From Myxococcales bacterium (GTDB taxonomy: Bacteria > Myxococcota_A > Polyangia > Palsa-1104), in contig PNAM01000039.1 of the NCBI GenBank assembly GCA_003170275.1, positions 33,438-86,362 on the forward strand: a DNA stretch of 52,925 nucleotides. Direction: 5' to 3'. Shown here one piece after another: positions 50,049 to 52,925 of this stretch (positions within the stretch are counted from its first letter, which is position 1; every line of letters begins with the position of its first letter). The notes under the pieces are model-generated. The model was not told the DNA's origin. It searched no databases and saw only the letters and a list, made by a program, of their open reading frames with translations. The position numbers and the translations under genes are program-made.

Positions 50049-52925
50049 TTACGTCTTCGCGATCTCGCCGATCGCGTCGGGGCTGAATAGTCGGTCGAAC
50101 TCCGACCACATCGGCGTGCTCTCGACATCGCCCTTGATAGGCGCCTGATTGTAGTTGCGCGACCCGCGCATGGCTGTGTAAGGTCCGGCACCCAGTGCCG
50201 CTGCCGCTTCGCGCACTTCGGAAAAGCTGTGAGCCTGCATGGGCAAGAGGTAGCCGAGGCAGATCTTCAAGCTCGTGGTGGCGTCGATGTTCACCGCTTG
50301 CAGCGCATGCATGGTGCGCGCCGTGGTGCCAGACACGCCCGCTCCGACTGGCACGCTCAGGTTGTTGAACGCATTCATCACCGCATGCGTCGACTCGAAC
50401 TTCAGGTTGTAGCCCATGAATCCAGAAGCCCAGGGAACGAACTTCTTGGCTTCGGTTTCAGCGGCCTCAATCGCCTGTTTGAATGAGGTCTCATCGACGA
50501 TGGTGTCTTTTTTCGCCGCCAGTGTTTGCCGGTAGACGCCTTCATTGAAGAGTTTCTTCTCGCGGGCGCTGAGTTGCCCCCCAAGCGAAATGAACTCGTC
50601 GACCGTCATCTCGTGCATCCACCAGTTGTCATTCTCGCGCTTCTTCTCGCCCGACCTGTTCGTTCGGTGGGCATCCCCCCCCGTGAGCGGATTCGACTCG
50701 CCGGGTTGCGGTAGCTTTGGAATTGCCTGATCCGGCGACTGCGCAACACCCGCGGCCTGCATCTGTGTCTCGATAGGATTGGTGTTCGGTACTTCGCCCT
50801 GGATCTGGGAGGTACGCGTTTCATTCAGAGATCCAGTGATACCCAGGTCCCTGTTTCCCTGCACACTGTCGACGCCCGACTGGGTGAGAGCCTTACGATC
50901 CTTGTATGTTTGAATCGCGACGGCCTTGCGCTGCTCTGCGTCGGGGGTCAAGGCCCGGACCTCTGGCAGGAGTTCGACCATTGCCTCCCCCGCCAGACTA
51001 TTGTTCGCGATATCCGGCTCGAGGATGTATTGAACAAAGTTGTTGAAGAGTGTGATCGCCTCCCGGATGTTGCCCCCCCGATCGAGAATGGCGTTGATGT
51101 CTTCGAGCTTGAATCCGATGCGCCCAGCCCACTGTTCATAGAGCGCGCCACCGAGCTTTTTCAGCGCGTCTTCGACCATCCGCTCGTTCTCCGCGAACGG
51201 CTTGACCTTTACTTTCACATAGCCCTGCACACGCGACATAAGGTTCTGAACAGCTCCGTCCGCAACGCGCGCCATGTTGTTGCCGATCATGATCTCGAAG
51301 CGCTGGCAGGCGCCGATGATCTCCTGTTCGCTCTTCACCTTGGCTGCCGTCGCGCGCTTGGAGACGGCGCTGTGGGGCGCCAACAGAACGGGATCGCTAG
51401 TCGCCACGACCTTGTCGTCGTCGAGGACGTGATAGGTGTGACCGGGGTCGTCCAGCGCGACGGACTCCGACGGCACCGTACCGCGAACTTTGCCCTGCCA
51501 ACCGGAAGGGGGCGGACCCGCGGCGTACTTGGATTGCGGCGCCACGGCCGGTGGCGTCGTTCCGGTGGGCGTCGGGCCCGCAGCAGCGGCAGGAGGTGGT
51601 GCGGCAGCGGAAGGAGGAACGGGTGACTGTTTTGCCGGAGACGCTCCGCCGGCCGCAGTGGTTGGCGCGCCTCCGGAGGGTGCCGGCGAACCAGTCGACG
51701 CAGGCGCGGGTGATCCGCCGGACGCCGCCGCAGGCGCCTTGCCGCCCGCTGCAGCGGCGGGCGCAGGAGCACCAGCAGTAGCGGCGCCCGGTTTCGCCGC
51801 CGCGTCTTCTTTGTTCTGCGCGGCCTGCGCTGAGCCGGCGGCCTGGTTCTGGTTTTGTTCGTGGCCCGCAACGATCGCCGCTTGCGCGGGCGTCTGCGTG
51901 CCGCGCGCGGCGTTCGCCGCGTCGGCGACCGCCTGATACGCGGCGTCCATCCCGGCCACGACCCACTTGGTGTGGTCGACGTCGTCCCAGGTGACCTTGA
52001 GCAGCGCTTCGCGGATGCCGCCGCCGGTCTTGCCCCAGTTGTGGTCGCGGTTGTCGCGTTGCATCCAGAGCGGCGACATGAAGCCGTCGAACACGGTCGG
52101 CTTGCGCAGGTTCTGCGCCTGCACGTGCGCGACGGCGGCGGCGCGCTTGATGGTCATGCGCACCACGCCCTGCGGGAACCAATTCGCGTACAGCGCGATC
52201 AGGTCCATGTACTCGGAGAACACGGCGTCGTTCTTGACCTGCGGCTCGGGGAAGAACCAGCCGGCGTACTCGACGAGCTTGTTGCCGTTGGCGATCCAGC
52301 GCGGAATCGCCGTCGCGGCGTTCGCGCGGATCTTGTCGAGGATGTACTTGTGCGCCTCGGCCTGCGACGGCGGCGGCGCGCCCGGCGGCAAGGTCAGGCG
52401 CATCTCGGCTACAGCTTCGTCGATCTTGAGGATGTCCTTGGTGAACTTGTGCAGGCCCACGCCGCGCGCGAGCGACGCGTCGTCGGGGCACGCCGCCTGG
52501 AAGCCGGCCAGGTCGATCGGCTTGCCCTTCATGCCGTAGTCGGCGTTGTGCGCCATGACGAACTTGAGGAACAGATCCTCGAAGCTGGTCGCGCCCGCGA
52601 ACGTGCCGGCGTGGAACTCGGCGAGCAGCTCGGTCTTGAAACGCGCCGGCAGGTTGACGAATGGCGCGTCGAGGCCGGGCTCCTTCTCGAGCTGCGTGAC
52701 CTTCGCGGTGGCGGTGGCGCCCATCGCCGGCAGCAGGCTCTCCCACGTCGGGAAGAACTGGTGGCGGATGTCGGCGTCGCTCTTGGCCAAGAGATCGATC
52801 TTCGCTTCCGGCGTGAGCGTCGCGACCGCCGACGGCAGATGATCGCCGCACAGCTTGAGCGCGGTCTTGATGTGCGTGTCGGCGGCGGCGACTGCGGCGG
52901 GATCAGGGCCCGGCTTCGCGGCGGG
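50049..52925 (-). CDS. large mosaic protein of unknown function, 5' end beyond the window
   Basis: The frame is open to the right edge, so at least 958 residues are present and the start is missing. The visible N-terminal third is rich in Trp and aromatic residues (N-W-F-P-Q-G-V-V-R-M-T-I-K, S-P-L-W-M-Q-R-D-N-R-D-H-N-W-G-K). A Gln/Ala then Pro/Ala-rich linker lies at about 51485-51900. The C-terminal half is helical and ends with G-Y-L-L-P-M-Q-A-H-S-F. Composition changes from 70-72% GC (lines at 52081 and 52321) to 55-57% (lines at 50461, 50881 and 51181), near the linker. No signal peptide, membrane helix or enzyme motif is visible. It is followed by Cys-rich family member 3. Confidence 0.7.
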   Translation of the reverse strand, partial: PAAKPGPDPAAVAAADTHIKTALKLCGDHLPSAVATLTPEAKIDLLAKSDADIRHQFFPTWESLLPAMGATATAKVTQLEKEPGLDAPFVNLPARFKTELLAEFHAGTFAGATSFEDLFLKFVMAHNADYGMKGKPIDLAGFQAACPDDASLARGVGLHKFTKDILKIDEAVAEMRLTLPPGAPPPSQAEAHKYILDKIRANAATAIPRWIANGNKLVEYAGWFFPEPQVKNDAVFSEYMDLIALYANWFPQGVVRMTIKRAAAVAHVQAQNLRKPTVFDGFMSPLWMQRDNRDHNWGKTGGGIREALLKVTWDDVDHTKWVVAGMDAAYQAVADAANAARGTQTPAQAAIVAGHEQNQNQAAGSAQAAQNKEDAAAKPGAATAGAPAPAAAAGGKAPAAASGGSPAPASTGSPAPSGGAPTTAAGGASPAKQSPVPPSAAAPPPAAAAGPTPTGTTPPAVAPQSKYAAGPPPSGWQGKVRGTVPSESVALDDPGHTYHVLDDDKVVATSDPVLLAPHSAVSKRATAAKVKSEQEIIGACQRFEIMIGNNMARVADGAVQNLMSRVQGYVKVKVKPFAENERMVEDALKKLGGALYEQWAGRIGFKLEDINAILDRGGNIREAITLFNNFVQYILEPDIANNSLAGEAMVELLPEVRALTPDAEQRKAVAIQTYKDRKALTQSGVDSVQGNRDLGITGSLNETRTSQIQGEVPNTNPIETQMQAAGVAQSPDQAIPKLPQPGESNPLTGGDAHRTNRSGEKKRENDNWWMHEMTVDEFISLGGQLSAREKKLFNEGVYRQTLAAKKDTIVDETSFKQAIEAAETEAKKFVPWASGFMGYNLKFESTHAVMNAFNNLSVPVGAGVSGTTARTMHALQAVNIDATTSLKICLGYLLPMQAHSFSEVREAAAALGAGPYTAMRGSRNYNQAPIKGDVESTPMWSEFDRLFSPDAIGEIAKT

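Noticed and set aside
50049..52925. A DUF4157-type metalloprotease or contractile-injection-system protein.
   Set aside because: The Pro/Ala linker and gene context suggested it, but no H-E-x-x-H or other DUF4157 motif is visible in the part shown.

Overview
This is a GC-rich window (about 70% in most genes) from a bacterium that looks like a myxobacterium or close relative (Myxococcota, former Deltaproteobacteria). The evidence is a CarD/CdnL-type regulator, three PilZ-type proteins (one joined to a membrane segment and a PEGA domain), many Cys-rich or unknown lipoproteins, a tandem lspA-lspA-lgt-lgt cluster, and strong codon bias. The placement is an inference; no rRNA or other taxonomic marker is present, and no tRNA, rRNA or CRISPR array was seen.

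The left 39 kb is mostly a chromosomal backbone. From left to right it holds: the end of an acetyl-CoA synthetase; an S9 peptidase/Smr pair; a YyaL-like/patatin/UbiB-like operon; a PilZ protein; a pair of inverted palindromic elements (8355-8761); a long-chain-alcohol-oxidase-like GMC enzyme; a PilZ-TM-PEGA protein; a large membrane Fe-S oxidoreductase; a metallophosphoesterase; a Trm112-like/response regulator pair followed by a PilZ gene; a tightly overlapping leftward operon macro domain-purM-purN-DUF523-unknown-FAD protein; an alpha/beta hydrolase; a Yip1 protein; carD; lipoproteins; nadB; a lytic transglycosylase; a TPR-AIM24 protein; pgsA-pabB; and ileS followed by duplicated lspA and lgt genes. 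These serve lipoprotein maturation, purine, NAD, folate and phospholipid synthesis, and envelope functions.

From about 39.7 kb to 51.4 kb the base composition drops (hand counts of 60-base lines give 48-57% GC against 70-72% in the right-edge gene's first half) and the content becomes accessory. Nearly everything there reads leftward. The core is a family of four related proteins (42894-43900 broken, 43977-45044, 45713-46786, 48873-50006), each with an N-terminal Cys-rich signature (C, GC-x4-C-x2-C, C-x-C, W-x-C-x-G-H) and a helical, HEAT-like C-terminal part. I do not recognise this family. It is interleaved with small unknown genes, gene remnants, a frameshifted pseudokinase and one inverted nucleoside-deoxyribosyltransferase-like gene.

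At the right edge a >958-residue protein (50049 to past the edge) has a GC-rich N-terminal half, a Pro/Ala-rich linker, and a lower-GC C-terminal half. A fragment related to its C-terminal end lies as an orphan at 45059-45388, directly upstream of another Cys-rich family member. The repeated pair (large protein or its tail, then a Cys-rich family protein), the mosaic composition, and the many remnants resemble the layout of polymorphic toxin/immunity or effector loci. That function is a hypothesis, not shown by any recognised domain.
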